DNA of 64,000 nt from Lachnospiraceae bacterium XBB2008 (GTDB taxonomy: Bacteria > Bacillota > Clostridia > Lachnospirales > Lachnospiraceae), in NCBI GenBank assembly GCA_900102235.1, contig FMVL01000007.1, forward strand, positions 124,001-188,000. Direction: 5' to 3'. The position numbers and the translations under genes were made by a program. The notes under the pieces were generated by a model, which saw only the letters and a program-made list of their open reading frames with translations, was not told the origin of the DNA and did not search any database. Shown piece by piece: positions 63,602 through 64,000 of this stretch. Numbering within the stretch: the stretch's first letter is position 1; the number at the start of each line of letters is the position of its first letter.

Positions 63602-64000
63602 CTACAGTCTGAATAAGAACTCTCTTACCAGGGAAACAAAATACAAAACGCCCTGTGAGATCATACTGAAGAAAATGGTCAAAATGAAGACCATGACAAG
63701 CATTGCAAAAAGCGAAGCAACCGTGAACAAAAGGTTCTTGCCGGCGGAGAACTCATGGATCTGGCCCATGGCAGATACAATGAGCAATGCACAATACACA
63801 AGCGACAATGCGCTCAGCACGCTGTAAAACTGACCTTCCTCGACCGTAACAAAGTTACTGAAGATCATAAGCGGGAACTGGATCACGGGGTACGGAGTCA
63901 TGCCGTAACATGTAGCCATATATACCTGTCCGAGCTTTCCTTTGCCGTCAAACAGCGTAGTAAGAGCCCAGTTGCCCACAACCCAGAGAGCCAGCGGGAA
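63602..64000 (-). CDS. Yip1-family membrane protein (partial, 5' end outside window)
   Basis: The frame is open from the window edge (FPLALWVVGNWALT...) to the stop at 63602, 132 codons in view. Four hydrophobic helices are visible (for example ALSLVYCALLIVSAMG and LFAMLVMVFILTIFFSMI) and the stretch VGNWALTTLFDGKGKLGQVYMATCYGMTPYPVI matches the Yip1 domain. The N-terminal part is missing. It is likely co-transcribed with the DUF5696 and sugar-transport genes. Confidence 0.8.
   Translation of the reverse strand, partial: FPLALWVVGNWALTTLFDGKGKLGQVYMATCYGMTPYPVIQFPLMIFSNFVTVEEGQFYSVLSALSLVYCALLIVSAMGQIHEFSAGKNLLFTVASLFAMLVMVFILTIFFSMISQGVLYFVSLVREFLFRL

Noticed and set aside
1-64000. CRISPR arrays, tRNA or rRNA genes, prophage, insertion sequences
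   Set aside because: No spaced direct repeats of the right size, no tRNA-like cloverleaf or rRNA sequence, and no transposase, integrase or phage structural genes were seen in any frame read.

Overview
The window looks like a chromosomal stretch of an anaerobic Clostridia bacterium, most probably a Lachnospiraceae member of the Butyrivibrio type. The grounds are the cmk-ispH-rpsA cluster, a Na+-pumping biotin decarboxylase cluster, sporadic DUF5696/Yip1/CUT1 sugar-transport modules, GH43/GH120 xylan enzymes, and Gram-positive lipoprotein and SD signals. No genus can be fixed from the sequence alone. Every confident gene but one (aroC) lies on the minus strand, so the order below is right to left in transcription terms.

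Layout. 1-5.1 kb: rpsA (partial), ispH, cmk, a HI0933-type flavoprotein, an RpiR-type and a TetR-type regulator with a strong promoter and operator. 5.2-10.5 kb: a five-gene biotin-dependent sodium-pump decarboxylase operon that carries two different carboxyltransferases (an oxaloacetate-type and an acyl-CoA-type). 10.6-18 kb: branched-chain amino acid genes leuB, ilvD and ilvB, with a GT-C membrane glycosyltransferase inserted between leuB and ilvD and an L,D-transpeptidase at the end. 18-19 kb: yajC between two unusual palindromic intergenic elements. 19-22.2 kb: a guaA lacking its glutaminase domain, tgt and a VanY-type carboxypeptidase, divergent from aroC. 23.5-28.1 kb: a YwaF-like membrane protein, a DRE-TIM aldolase, tyrS and a cell-wall amidase. 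28.1-37.2 kb: carB, parE, parC, rsmD, coaD and a coiled-coil protein in one run behind a good promoter.

37.4-57.4 kb is the most unusual part: about 20 kb of nearly gapless minus-strand genes. It starts with two HlyD-like adaptors (one a tandem duplication), a MacB/FtsX-type permease and two ATPases (one with a C-terminal AbrB-like domain). It continues with a GH43 beta-xylosidase/arabinofuranosidase, a U32-like Cys-motif protein, a GH120 beta-xylosidase, a type B carboxylesterase and a second U32-like paralogue. It ends with a membrane sensor/HD-GYP protein split by a frameshift, a clostripain-type protease and a possible PD-(D/E)XK nuclease-like protein. The enzymes have no signal peptides and probably act on imported xylo-oligosaccharides. 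The role of the two paired Cys-motif proteins and of the exporter is unknown, and this is the best candidate for an undescribed system.

57.4-64 kb: a CUT1 sugar ABC importer (binding lipoprotein, MalG-like, MalF-like), a large membrane-anchored DUF5696 protein and a Yip1-family protein cut by the window edge. No tRNA, rRNA, CRISPR array, prophage or transposase was seen.
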